Source: CAZUGO01 sp964619935 (GTDB lineage: Bacteria > Planctomycetota > Phycisphaerae > UBA1845 > CAIVHJ01). From it: 64,000 nucleotides of DNA. Below the pieces are notes generated by a model. The model was given only the letters and a program-made list of their open reading frames with translations. It was not told the DNA's origin and ran no database searches. Made by a program: the position numbers and the translations under genes. The DNA is taken from the NCBI GenBank assembly GCA_964619935.1, contig CAZUGO010000100.1, positions 62,001-126,000 of the forward strand. Reading direction: 5' to 3'. Positions 1 to 9,606 of the stretch are shown piece after piece (the first letter of the stretch is position 1; each line of letters starts with the position of its first letter).

Positions 1-1
1 T

Positions 2-460
2 CCGCCGGACAAGATGGCGGCGGTGGAGGCCCTGATCAGCGAAAGCGAGCGGATTGCCGACCCGGGCAATCCCGAGGTTCCGAAACCGGTTCCACCGTAC
101 GAGTTCTACTTCACCAAGTACCTGGGGGCCTACGAGGCGCTACAGTTGACCGAATCGTTCATTGACGCCCTGTACAGCCCCAAGCCGCCAGTCGAGCTGG
201 ATTACATCGACAAGAATACGCTGGTCATCAAGGGCAGCCACAAGTACATTCCCGAGATCAAGGCACTGATCATGCGCTATGTGGATACCGAAGCCCGGCG
301 CAAATCAGACAGCGTGATTTCGGTGACCACGCTGCCCACCGGCGTCCCCCGCGAGCGGCTGTTGGAAATGATCCGCCAGAACCTGCCGGGAGTGGATATC
401 GAGATGGAGGAACCCAGAGCCAACGAGATTCCGACGGACATGATCCCCGAAATCAAGTAA
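2..460 (+). CDS. Secretin N-domain protein, 3' end only (partial)
   Basis: The frame is open at the window edge, so only the C-terminal part (about 152 residues) is visible. It contains one N1/NolW-like secretin module: a helix-rich half (YLGAYEALQLTESFIDAL) followed by the strand-helix half (KNTLVIKGSHKYIPEIKAL), then a second partial module (VISVTTLPTG to VDIEMEEP). Modules of this kind form the periplasmic rings of secretins in type II secretion and related systems. It lies 45 bp before the next gene, which is built from the same modules, so the two are probably one operon. Whether the missing N-terminal part carries more modules or a signal peptide cannot be seen. Family assignment is by fold-like pattern, not by a diagnostic motif. 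Confidence 0.7.
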   Translation, partial: PPDKMAAVEALISESERIADPGNPEVPKPVPPYEFYFTKYLGAYEALQLTESFIDALYSPKPPVELDYIDKNTLVIKGSHKYIPEIKALIMRYVDTEARRKSDSVISVTTLPTGVPRERLLEMIRQNLPGVDIEMEEPRANEIPTDMIPEIK

Positions 461-505
461 GCTCATTGAGGCGCCGGCGGAATCGCCGTTGAAAGGACCG
501 AAGTC

Positions 506-3500
506 ATGAACCTGCTGCACCCCCTATGCTGCGGCCTCGCCGTGCTGTTGTCGGTGACCGCGCTGACCGCCCAGGAGATTCCAGAGGCGGTCGATCCGGC
601 CCCCACCGCGGAGCCGTCCGACGCCACCCCGCTGCTCGAGCGGCCCAAGATTCGCCTGCGGGTGGATCCCTCAGGCATGATCATCATTGAGGGCCCGTCG
701 AACGAAGTTTCCAATTTCAACTTCGTCTACGAGGAGATCGTGGACAAGCTCAAGAGCATGCAGACGCCGCTCCCGGACATCCGTAAGTACAAGTGCAAAC
801 ACATCGACGTCACCCTGGCGGCGTCCATCCTGGACAGCGTCTACAACGGTCCGACCAAGGCCAGGGCCGCCCAGGCTGCCTCGGACCGCCGCCGCAACCC
901 TCGATCGGACGCTCGGGACCGCGGCAAGGAGGAGGAGGAGCCCGAACCCGAGGAGCGCAGCGTGCCGCCCGGACTGAGCGGCCTGTCCTCGCTGTTCAGC
1001 GGCGACAGCGCCAGCAAGACCCCCGCCGACCTGATGGGCATCCAGGTGGTTCCGGACAAACGCAGCGGCTACCTGTTCATCATGGCCAAGAGCGAACTGT
1101 TTCCGATGATCATCGAGACGTTGCACACCATCGACACCGAAGCCGTGATCGAGCGCGACTACGAGATCGTCGTGCTCAAGAAGCTCAATGCCGACGAGGT
1201 GACCGCCGCCCTGGAGGACCTGCTGGGCATCACCGAGGCCGAGGAGGCCCGCAAGGCTTCGTTGCAGCGCGCCGCCCGCAGCCGCAGCAACCGCCAGGGC
1301 AACCAGCAGCCGAATCAACTGGCCAACCAGCTCGAGGATGAACTGGTTCAGATTGGCGGCGCCGAAGGCTTCAGCATCAAGGACATTCGCATTTCCGCCC
1401 TGGCCGCGACCAACTCGATCATCGTCTTCGGGCCCATGGAGGCGCGCGACAGCATCGTGCAGATCATCAACAAGCTGGACGAGCAGGGCAACGAGACCCG
1501 GGTGATGACCAAGGCCTTGGAGAACGCCGACGCCGACTCGCTGGCCAAGACGTTGCAGGCGGCCTACGGGGCCAAGGACAACTCCAGCGTGGTGAACATC
1601 ACCGCCGACCCCGCGACCAACACCATTTTCATCAGCGCCCCGCCGTCGCTGCGCGAGGAGGTAATGATCGCCATCGCCCAGGCCGAAGGGCAGGCCCGCG
1701 AGCGCAAGCCGCGGGCCATCCAGGTGACCCTGGGCGACGCCAAGGCGATCGCCGAGACCCTCAAAGAGTCGTTCAAGGATGCCAACAAGGGCAAGAACAA
1801 GGTGACCATTGCGGCGGACTCGACCAGCAACCAGATCCTGGTTTCGGCGCCCGACGACCGCTTCAACGAGATCGAGGCCCTGGTCCATCAGATGGACAGC
1901 TCCGGGGCGCCGGTGCTGCCCAAGTTCTATCGCCTGGAGCATGCCTACGCCCCGGACGTCAAAGACCAGGTCCTGGAGATGGCCAAGCAACTGGCCCTGT
2001 CCTCGGGCGACCCCAAGAGCGTCGGTCCGTTCGGCGTCACCGCTGACCGGGCCACCAACTCGCTGGTGGTCATGGGCACGCAGAAGTCGTTCCTGATCAT
2101 GGACCAGGTCATTGCCCAGGTCGACGTCCCGCCCAAGGACCCCACCCGGCGGAGTACCCGGACCATCCCGCTGTACAAGAATGATGCCAAGGAGGTCGCC
2201 GCCAATATCAACAAGTTGTACATGGGCAAGAAGACCGAGGGCGTGGATCCACCGGTGGCCGACCCCAACCTGTCGACCAACGCGGTGATCGTCGCCGGCA
2301 CGCTCAAGCAGATCGGCGAAATCGAGGAGTTCATCACTTCGCTGGAGGCCATCGCCTCGCCCGGCGAGGGCGAACTGGGCAGTTACACCATCGACCTGCA
2401 GTTCGTGGACGCCCAGCAGGCCGCCGAGATGATCAACCAGGTCTTCCAGCAGCTCTTCCAGGCCCGCAAGGGGGTCGGCACCAAAATGAACGACGCGGAG
2501 ATGACGGTCACGGTGACCCCCGACACCATGGCCAACCGGCTGTTCGTGAACGCCACCGAGCGCAACAAGCAGAAGATCGACGAGATCGTGAGTGCCATCG
2601 ACAACCTGGAGGCCGGCGGGGTCAAGACCCGCACCACGGAGATTTTCCGGCTGAAGTTCGCCGATCCGGGCAACGTGGCGACCATCATCAACGACCGCTT
2701 CAAGACCCGCCGCGGCGTGGCCGAGTCCGAGCAAGTCTCGGCCCAGGTGGACATGGGCACACAGTCGGTGGTGGTCACCGCCAGCGGCCAGAACATGGGC
2801 ATCGTGCGCGAGGTTCTCCAGCAGCTCGACGTCGAGGGCAGCCAGGGGCGGATCACCGAGGTCATCAAGCTCACCAAGGCCCGGGCGGCCGACGTCGCCG
2901 AAATCATCGGCCGGCGGGAGAACGAGATTCGCCATCGCACCCGCCAGGGGCAGTTGCCGTCTTCGGTGGTCGCCAACGAGTTTACCAACTCCCTGCTGGT
3001 GACGGCCTCACCGCAGGACTTCGAGGAGCTGAAGTCCTTGATCACCGAGTTGGACGCCACGCCCAGCGTGGACAAGGCCCGCTTCATCAAGCCGTATCGC
3101 ATTCGTTATGCCAACTTGTGGTCGGTACGCGACTCGATCGATCAGGCCTTCAACAGCGGCCGCGGCATCAAGGAGGAGGATCGGGTCAACGCCGGCATCG
3201 ACTGGGACACCGGCAACCTGATTGTGACGGCCAACAGCGAGCGGCACGCCGAGATCGAGGCGATGCTCGCCCAGATTGACAAGGAATCAGACAGCGCCCG
3301 CACGGTACACGTCATCAAGCTGGGGCACGGCGATGCCGCCAGCGTCGGCAACAACGTCCAGCAGATGATCAATCAGCGGCGCACCCAACGCGGACAGACC
3401 AACCCGGGGGTCACCTCCGATGTCGCCACCAACTCGCTGTTTATCTATGCCAGTGAGAAGGAGATGGCCGAGTTCCGGCCGGTGATCGACAGCATGGACA

Positions 3501-4117
3501 TCGAGGATCAGTTGTCCGGCACGCCGCAGCGCATCGTGTTGCAGCACAAGAATGCGTCGGAAGTCGCGGACCTGCTCACCAAGGTGTTCACCGAGCCGGC
3601 CCAGCAGGCCGGCGGCGGCCGCGGCGCTCCCCAGCGGATGGTCCCGACTATCGTGGCCGACGACGCCGGCAACGCCCTAGTCGTGCGGGCCCAGGAATTG
3701 GATTATAATGAAATCGCAAAGATGGTCGCCAGCATCGACACCGAAGACGAGGACGGCGCGTCCAACGTCCGCATCATCCAGGTAACCGAAGGGGTCGACG
3801 TGGAGTCGTTGTCGCGGACCATCGAGGACGTCATCCGCCAGGGCGAGGAGTTCAATGCCCGGGCCAACCGCAATTACAAGCCGCGGCTGGTGTCGGTCGG
3901 GTATGATGCCCGCACCAGCACCCTGCTGGTGTCGGGTTCGAAGTCGCAGTTCGACCAGGTCGAGGAGCTGGTGCACAAGCTGGAAAGCATCCAGCCGGCC
4001 GGCAAGCAGAATATTCGGGTGATCAACTTCAAGAACATCCGATCGGCCGACGTCAAGAAGGTTCTGGACCAGATGCTGGAAGATCGCAGCCAATCGCAAC
4101 GCCGCGGGCGGCGCTAG
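506..4117 (+). CDS. Giant secretin N1-module repeat protein without channel domain
   Basis: A 1203-residue exported protein. The N-terminus is a signal peptide (CCGLAVLLSVTALTAQE) and an AAGGA-like ribosome site lies just before the ATG. After it come about 13 successive modules of roughly 70-90 residues, each a helical half with an [LYF]-x-[HN]-A-[DS]-A-like start and a strand half with [AP]xTNS[LIV]x[VI]xA (for example DPATNTIFISAPPSLREE). This is the N1/NolW secretin pattern. No C-terminal secretin beta-barrel follows; the protein ends in half a module (IRVINFKNIRSADVKKVLDQ) and a basic tail RRGRR. The next gene carries the same modules plus the channel. Inference: a periplasmic partner or scaffold of that secretin. 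Alternatives are a degenerate paralogue or a surface adhesin. Module boundaries are by eye. Confidence 0.85.
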   Translation: MNLLHPLCCGLAVLLSVTALTAQEIPEAVDPAPTAEPSDATPLLERPKIRLRVDPSGMIIIEGPSNEVSNFNFVYEEIVDKLKSMQTPLPDIRKYKCKHIDVTLAASILDSVYNGPTKARAAQAASDRRRNPRSDARDRGKEEEEPEPEERSVPPGLSGLSSLFSGDSASKTPADLMGIQVVPDKRSGYLFIMAKSELFPMIIETLHTIDTEAVIERDYEIVVLKKLNADEVTAALEDLLGITEAEEARKASLQRAARSRSNRQGNQQPNQLANQLEDELVQIGGAEGFSIKDIRISALAATNSIIVFGPMEARDSIVQIINKLDEQGNETRVMTKALENADADSLAKTLQAAYGAKDNSSVVNITADPATNTIFISAPPSLREEVMIAIAQAEGQARERKPRAIQVTLGDAKAIAETLKESFKDANKGKNKVTIAADSTSNQILVSAPDDRFNEIEALVHQMDSSGAPVLPKFYRLEHAYAPDVKDQVLEMAKQLALSSGDPKSVGPFGVTADRATNSLVVMGTQKSFLIMDQVIAQVDVPPKDPTRRSTRTIPLYKNDAKEVAANINKLYMGKKTEGVDPPVADPNLSTNAVIVAGTLKQIGEIEEFITSLEAIASPGEGELGSYTIDLQFVDAQQAAEMINQVFQQLFQARKGVGTKMNDAEMTVTVTPDTMANRLFVNATERNKQKIDEIVSAIDNLEAGGVKTRTTEIFRLKFADPGNVATIINDRFKTRRGVAESEQVSAQVDMGTQSVVVTASGQNMGIVREVLQQLDVEGSQGRITEVIKLTKARAADVAEIIGRRENEIRHRTRQGQLPSSVVANEFTNSLLVTASPQDFEELKSLITELDATPSVDKARFIKPYRIRYANLWSVRDSIDQAFNSGRGIKEEDRVNAGIDWDTGNLIVTANSERHAEIEAMLAQIDKESDSARTVHVIKLGHGDAASVGNNVQQMINQRRTQRGQTNPGVTSDVATNSLFIYASEKEMAEFRPVIDSMDIEDQLSGTPQRIVLQHKNASEVADLLTKVFTEPAQQAGGGRGAPQRMVPTIVADDAGNALVVRAQELDYNEIAKMVASIDTEDEDGASNVRIIQVTEGVDVESLSRTIEDVIRQGEEFNARANRNYKPRLVSVGYDARTSTLLVSGSKSQFDQVEELVHKLESIQPAGKQNIRVINFKNIRSADVKKVLDQMLEDRSQSQRRGRR

Positions 4118-4180
4118 GCAAGCGGAGGCCGGGCGCCACGGCAATCTTGCCATGGAGTGAGGTCGGAAAGGAACATCGCC

Positions 4181-7100
4181 ATGTCCGTACGTCTACTGAT
4201 CGTTGGGTTGCTGTGCAGTGTGACTCAGGTTCTGGGGCAGACCGCCAAACCGGAGGACGCCGCCGTCGAATCGATGGATCTGAGCGGCAACACCATCGAG
4301 TACGAGACGCTCGGCGACGGCACCTTGATTCTCAAGGGCACCGATGCCGACCTGGATCAACTGGAGAAGATGCTCATGCGTCTGGACCAGGACACCGAGC
4401 GCCCGGTGATCCGCTACGTCCAGCTCAAGAACGTGCTGGCCAAGGATCTGGCCGGCCGCCTGCAGCCGCTGTACCAGGCGGTGCTGGGCAATCGACCGGA
4501 GGACAAGATCACCATCGTGGCCGACGAGTCCAGCAACAGCCTGTTGATCGCGGCCCCGGAGCGCGTCATCGAAGAGATCGTCAAAATGGCGCTCGACCTG
4601 GACCAGATCACCTCGCCGGCGGCCCCGGAGTACGAGGTCATCCAACTGCAGTTCATCAAGGCCAGCGAAGCCGCCGAGAGTCTCAACGAGTGGCTGCCCA
4701 AGCTGTACAAGGGCAAACCGGGCGGCGACAAGATTATCGAGCAGATCAACGTCGAACCCAACGATCGCAATAACACCCTGCGGGTCACCGCCCCCCAGGA
4801 GATGATCGAGCAGATCCGCCAGCTGGTGGCCGATCTCGATGTCGAGCCCATGGGGCTGGCCAAGGCCCAGGTGCTGTTCATCCAGTTGGTCAACGCCCGG
4901 GCCGAGGACCTGGCCAAGTCGTTGTCCGAGATTCTCGCCGCCCAGGGCGACCAGGCCGAGAAGCTCAAGGAGACCATTCTGCGGATGCGCTTCACCCGGG
5001 TCGGCCGGGACGGCACCCTGGAAGACTTCCCCGAGCTGGATCTCGACAAGCCCATCAAGATCGTCGCGGAGCAGGGCACCAATTCGCTGTTCATCGCCAC
5101 CTCGGAGAACAATGTCCCGGCGCTGACCGCTCTGGTGCAACTGCTCGATGCGATGCCCACCGCCCCGGAGATGGCCTTCAACTTCTTTCCGCTGAAGCAT
5201 GCCGACGCTGAGAATGTGGTGACCGTGCTCAAGGAGATGTTCGAGGCCGGCAGCAAGCTGGCCCAGGTTCCGGACCGCGACATCAAGGCGGCGGTGCCCG
5301 AGGGCGTGCCCGGCAAGGCCTTTGCCTATAACGTCGGCCTGCACGCCGACACCCGCACCAACACCGTGGTGGTGTCGGGGCGGCCGGAGCAGTTGGCGGT
5401 GGCCGCGGCCGTGATCAAGCACTTTGACATCGAGGGCGGCGTGCTGTTTCCCAAGCCGCGGATCTTGTACCTGGAGCATACCGACGCCGATCGCCTGGCC
5501 AATATCTTGACCCAGCTCAACGAGCAGACCGTCAAGTCGTTGGAGGATCGCAAGGCCGGTGTCGCCGCCATCGACAAGGAGCGGGCCCTGATCATCGCCG
5601 ACTATCGCAGCAACAGCTTGATCATTTCGGCGACCGAGGAGAAGTTCGAGGCCATTACCGACCTGGCCCAGAAGCTGGACCGGTCGCCCTCGCAGTTCGT
5701 CAACGACATTCGGATCGTCAATTGTACCGTGACCAACGCCGGTGATCTGGAATCCAAGATCACGGCCCTCTGGGAGCGCAAAGCCAAACTGCGTGAGCGC
5801 GAAGATCTGCCGCAGGATGCCCCCGTGGTGGTCGCCGACCAGCGCAGCAATGCCCTGGTCATTGCCTCGAACATCGAGGACTACAACGCGGTCAAGCGCT
5901 TGGTCGAAGATCTGGAAGCCCAGCCGCTGGCCCCGATGGCCATGATCCGGCTGATTCCGCTCAAGAACAACGATGCCGCCGAAATGGCCGGCATGCTCAA
6001 GTCACTATTCGAGGAGCGGCTGCAGCTCAGGCCGACGCCCAGCGGTCAGGAAAACAGCGCCGACAAGGTGGCCATCACCAGCGACCCAGCGACCAACACC
6101 ATGCTGGTGGCCTCGTCCGCCGAGAACTACACCGAGATCATGCGGATCATCGAGAGCCTGGATGTCATTCCCGACCTGGAAGGGCAGGTCCGGACCTTTG
6201 TGCTCGAGAACGCCGACGCCACCAACGTGCTGTCCAAGGTCAAGGATCTCTTCGATCAGGGCATCTACAAGCCCGGCGCGGCCGGCGGCGGGGCGGTCAC
6301 CGAGGCCCGCGACAAAGTGGCCCTGATTTCCGACGGGCGGGTGAACGCCATCATGGTCAGCGCCTCGCGGCCGAACATGGCCATCATCGAACGACTCATC
6401 AAGGAGATGGACACCGTCGACGTCACCGACCTGCTGGGCAGCACCCAGATCTTCCAGTTGACGCATGCCGATGCCCTGAAGGTCACCGAAATTTTGACGA
6501 AAGTGTTCGAAGGCCTCAAGAACACGGCCGGGGACAGCCAGGAAGTGATCATTGTGCCGTCGATCATCCCGGTGGAGGGCAGCAACGCCTTGATCGTGGC
6601 CGGCTCCAAGGATGGCATTCATCGCACCAAGGCGTTGCTGCAGCAGATCGACAAGCCCAGCGAGACGCCCACGTCGCAATTCGAGGTCTACGCCCTGCAG
6701 CACGCCTCCAGCGTCAAGCTGGCCCCCAAGATGGTTCAGATGTTCGAGAAGCGCAACGCCGGAGGCGACGGCAAGGCCACCCCGATCAACATCGAGGCCG
6801 TGGAAGGATCCAACAGCATCATCTGCTCGGCGTCGGCTGAGGATCAGGGCGTGATTCGCAGCCTGATCGCCCTCCTGGACGTCAAGTCCAACCTCAACCA
6901 GCAACTGCGCATCTACAACCTGGACAGCGCCAACGCCGAGAGCGCCTCCACGCTCTTGAGTGAGCTGTTCACGTCGCAGCCGGGCGGCGGCGGTGAGGAC
7001 GGGCTGGCCAGCGCCATCGCCGTGCAGGCAGTCCCGTGGACCAACTCCATTGCCGTGTGGGCCTCGCCCGGGCAGATGGAGGACATCGAGCACATGATCC

Positions 7101-8935
7101 GGACCATCGACACCAACGTGCCGACCCGGGAAATGATGTTCGACGTCATCCAGCTCAAGCGGGCCATGGTCCAGGAGCTGGTCGATGCCTTGTCCAAGAC
7201 CCTGCAGGGCGAGGACACCGCCGACGACCAGCAGAAGTCGATGATCCTGTCGTTCTTCGAGGACCTGCCGGATGGCAGCCAGGTGTTGCGCAAGTTGATT
7301 CGCCAGGACATCAGCCTGGTGCCGTACGTCCAGACCAACTCGCTGCTGGTCATGGCTCCGCCGGACAGCGTGGAGATGTTGCACAGCCTGATTCGCCGGA
7401 TGGACAGCATCCCGCCCCTGACCTCGGAGGTCCGGGTCATCAAGCTGTACAACGCCGACGCCGAACAGGTCATCAGCACCCTGGAGCGGCTGTTCGAAGC
7501 CGGAACCGCAACCGGCGACCAGCCGGAAGCCGTGCTGACCGTCGGTGAGGGCGGCCTGCCGATTGGTGAGAGCGGCGCCCGCCTGGGGTTGACCTTTGCC
7601 GTGGACCCGAGAACCAATTCGGTGATTGTCGCGGGCAACGAGCACTACCTGAAGCTGGTGCAGAACCTCATCGAACAACTGGACGGTGTGGAGGAAGATC
7701 AGCGCCGCAACTTGGTCTATCACGTCCGCAACTCGACGTCTGAGGAAATCGCCGGCGCCATCCAGGAATTCAACCAGCAGGAGAGCGATCGGCTGTCCGC
7801 CCTGGAGGATGCCACCTCCGACTTCCTGAAGCGCGAGCAGGCCATCACGATGGTGTCGTCGGAAGGTCAAAACGCAGTGCTCGCCAGCATGAGCCCGCGC
7901 TACGAATCACAATACATGGAGATGATCCGCCAGTTGGATCGGGCACCCGAGCAGGTGCTCATCGAGGTCATGGTGGTGCAGGTCACTCTCGACGACCGCT
8001 TTGAGCTGGGCATCGAGTTCGCCTGGCAGGACCTGGCGTTCTCTGAGAAGGCGATCGCCGGCCCCAACGGGACCGTGCTGGGGCCGAACAAGGACGTGGT
8101 CATTGGTACCGATCTGGGCGCCGCCGGCTCCGGCGGCGGTCTGGCGATCACGGTCAGCGGCGAAGACTTCAACTTCCTATTCCACGCCCTGCAGACCAAC
8201 GGCCGCGCTGAACTGATCTCGCGGCCCAGCCTGATGGTCAAGAACAACGAGACCGGCCTAATCGAGATCATCCAGCAGGTGCCCATCCCGTCGGCGACCA
8301 ACGTCTCCGACGGCGGCACGCAGCAGACCAGCATTACCTACGAAGACGCCGGGATCACCCTGGAGGTCGAGCCGCACATCAATCCCGACGGCTATATCCA
8401 GCTCAGTGTTCGGCCGGAGGTGTCATCGATCGGCGCGCCCATCCCGGTGAGTGGCGACGTCCAGGCGTCGACCTTCCAGCGCACCCGGCTGGATACCACC
8501 ATCACCATTAAGGACGGTGAGACCGTGGTCATCGGCGGTTTGATCGAAAACAACATCACCAACAGCGAATCCAAGATTCCGCTGTTGGGCGACCTGCCCG
8601 TGGTCGGTCAGCTCTTCCGGTCCAATGAAGATATCCATCGCCGCGCCGAATTGCTGATCGTGATCACCGCCACGGTCCTGCGGACCCCCGAGGACGCCTT
8701 GCGCTCCTCGGAGCATCTCCGCGACGAGACCAAGATCGTGCCGGAGCGGACCTTGCACGATCCGATGATGCAGGGCCTGCAGCTCAATCCAGGCCCCGGC
8801 GGCATCGAGATCAAGGACAAGCCGTTGTTGAAGCAATCCGAGGAGGACCTCTACGGTCCGCAGCCCGGTTCCTACGGGCCGCCCACGCCTCGGCGAGCAC
8901 AGCAGGTCAACTACGTGCCCCAGAAGGGTCAATAA
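4181..8935 (+). CDS. Giant secretin with about 14 N1 modules and a GspD-type channel domain
   Basis: A 1584-residue outer-membrane secretin. I start it at the ATG at 4181, which has GGAAAGGA upstream and begins a signal peptide (MSVRLLIVGLLCSVTQVLGQ); an in-frame ATG 24 bp earlier lacks this. An N0-like stretch (residues about 35-70) is followed by about 14 N1-type modules to about residue 1255, then the secretin core to about 1505: QVLIEVMVVQVTL, the SRPSLMVKNNETG lip region, ITLEVEPHI, and the closing motif SKIPLLGDLPVVGQLF. Ordinary GspD is about 650-700 residues with N0 and three N1 modules, so this is more than twice the usual size. A proline- and glutamine-rich tail follows the channel. 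It overlaps the downstream lipoprotein by one base (TAATG), which implies translational coupling. Substrate and pathway are unknown; no GspE, GspF or pseudopilin gene is in view. Confidence 0.9.
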   Translation: MSVRLLIVGLLCSVTQVLGQTAKPEDAAVESMDLSGNTIEYETLGDGTLILKGTDADLDQLEKMLMRLDQDTERPVIRYVQLKNVLAKDLAGRLQPLYQAVLGNRPEDKITIVADESSNSLLIAAPERVIEEIVKMALDLDQITSPAAPEYEVIQLQFIKASEAAESLNEWLPKLYKGKPGGDKIIEQINVEPNDRNNTLRVTAPQEMIEQIRQLVADLDVEPMGLAKAQVLFIQLVNARAEDLAKSLSEILAAQGDQAEKLKETILRMRFTRVGRDGTLEDFPELDLDKPIKIVAEQGTNSLFIATSENNVPALTALVQLLDAMPTAPEMAFNFFPLKHADAENVVTVLKEMFEAGSKLAQVPDRDIKAAVPEGVPGKAFAYNVGLHADTRTNTVVVSGRPEQLAVAAAVIKHFDIEGGVLFPKPRILYLEHTDADRLANILTQLNEQTVKSLEDRKAGVAAIDKERALIIADYRSNSLIISATEEKFEAITDLAQKLDRSPSQFVNDIRIVNCTVTNAGDLESKITALWERKAKLREREDLPQDAPVVVADQRSNALVIASNIEDYNAVKRLVEDLEAQPLAPMAMIRLIPLKNNDAAEMAGMLKSLFEERLQLRPTPSGQENSADKVAITSDPATNTMLVASSAENYTEIMRIIESLDVIPDLEGQVRTFVLENADATNVLSKVKDLFDQGIYKPGAAGGGAVTEARDKVALISDGRVNAIMVSASRPNMAIIERLIKEMDTVDVTDLLGSTQIFQLTHADALKVTEILTKVFEGLKNTAGDSQEVIIVPSIIPVEGSNALIVAGSKDGIHRTKALLQQIDKPSETPTSQFEVYALQHASSVKLAPKMVQMFEKRNAGGDGKATPINIEAVEGSNSIICSASAEDQGVIRSLIALLDVKSNLNQQLRIYNLDSANAESASTLLSELFTSQPGGGGEDGLASAIAVQAVPWTNSIAVWASPGQMEDIEHMIRTIDTNVPTREMMFDVIQLKRAMVQELVDALSKTLQGEDTADDQQKSMILSFFEDLPDGSQVLRKLIRQDISLVPYVQTNSLLVMAPPDSVEMLHSLIRRMDSIPPLTSEVRVIKLYNADAEQVISTLERLFEAGTATGDQPEAVLTVGEGGLPIGESGARLGLTFAVDPRTNSVIVAGNEHYLKLVQNLIEQLDGVEEDQRRNLVYHVRNSTSEEIAGAIQEFNQQESDRLSALEDATSDFLKREQAITMVSSEGQNAVLASMSPRYESQYMEMIRQLDRAPEQVLIEVMVVQVTLDDRFELGIEFAWQDLAFSEKAIAGPNGTVLGPNKDVVIGTDLGAAGSGGGLAITVSGEDFNFLFHALQTNGRAELISRPSLMVKNNETGLIEIIQQVPIPSATNVSDGGTQQTSITYEDAGITLEVEPHINPDGYIQLSVRPEVSSIGAPIPVSGDVQASTFQRTRLDTTITIKDGETVVIGGLIENNITNSESKIPLLGDLPVVGQLFRSNEDIHRRAELLIVITATVLRTPEDALRSSEHLRDETKIVPERTLHDPMMQGLQLNPGPGGIEIKDKPLLKQSEEDLYGPQPGSYGPPTPRRAQQVNYVPQKGQ

Positions 8936-9606
8936 TGCGGCAGCGCGGATGGTGCATGCTGGGCCTGGTGCCGCTGGTGCTGGCCGGCTGCAGCGAACTG
9001 GAGTCCAAGCAGGAGGTCCAGCACGACGCCCAAGTGAGACGGGCCCTGAGCGAGCCGCTGGATCCGGACATCGTCCAACTGGTGACCTTCTACTCCAACA
9101 ATCCGTTCATGAGCTTTGACGACGCGGGCGACCCCAACCCCGAAGGTCTGAAGGTCGAGGCCCTGTATGCCATCTCGGGCAAGACCAAAAAAGGGGCCTA
9201 TGGGGACGGCTTAACCCGCTTCAAAATGTACGTCATCCATCGTTCGCCCAAGGAACAACCCTGGGGCGAGCTGCTCAAGACTTGGGAGTTCACGCCCGAG
9301 CAGGCGGTCGGCTGGCGGGTCACCCGCAAGGTTCCGCACCTGGGTTGGCCCTACCAGTTTCACCTGAACTGGGGTGAAGCCGACGTCGCCGGCCAGGAGA
9401 TTCGCATCGTTCCGGAATTCGTGCGCCGCGACGGCCAGATCGTTCGCGGGACGGCCAAGGATCTGCGGGTGCCGCCGCGACAGTTCGACGTGCGCTACTC
9501 GGATCAAGTCAAACTCCCGCAAGACGCCCCGCCGGACGGTGCCCCTGCAAAGCCCCAACCCGCGGCTACCGAGCCGTTCGGTCCGCCCGTGCCGTCGAGC
9601 CGCTGA
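8935..9606 (+). CDS. Lipoprotein coupled to the giant secretin
   Basis: A 223-residue protein with a clear lipoprotein signal peptide ending in the lipobox LAGC (residues about 17-20). Its ATG overlaps the stop of the secretin gene by one base, so the two are likely made together. The mature part has no domain I recognise; it contains a conserved-looking core (KTKKGAYGDGLTRFKMYV, then PWGELLKTWEFTPEQ) and a proline-rich C-terminus. In type II and III systems small lipoproteins (pilotins) guide secretins to the outer membrane, so a pilotin-like or accessory role is a reasonable inference from position and lipidation only. Its 3' end overlaps the end of the convergent Rrf2-family gene by 41 bp. 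Confidence 0.8.
   Translation: MRQRGWCMLGLVPLVLAGCSELESKQEVQHDAQVRRALSEPLDPDIVQLVTFYSNNPFMSFDDAGDPNPEGLKVEALYAISGKTKKGAYGDGLTRFKMYVIHRSPKEQPWGELLKTWEFTPEQAVGWRVTRKVPHLGWPYQFHLNWGEADVAGQEIRIVPEFVRRDGQIVRGTAKDLRVPPRQFDVRYSDQVKLPQDAPPDGAPAKPQPAATEPFGPPVPSSR

Noticed and set aside
671..2935. A 754-codon antisense frame over the first giant secretin protein (and similar ones at 4193-5479 and 6005-7870)
   Set aside because: Composition is repetitive Leu/Gly/Asp/Val typical of reverse-frame shadows of GC-rich repeat genes; the sense frames carry the secretin motifs.
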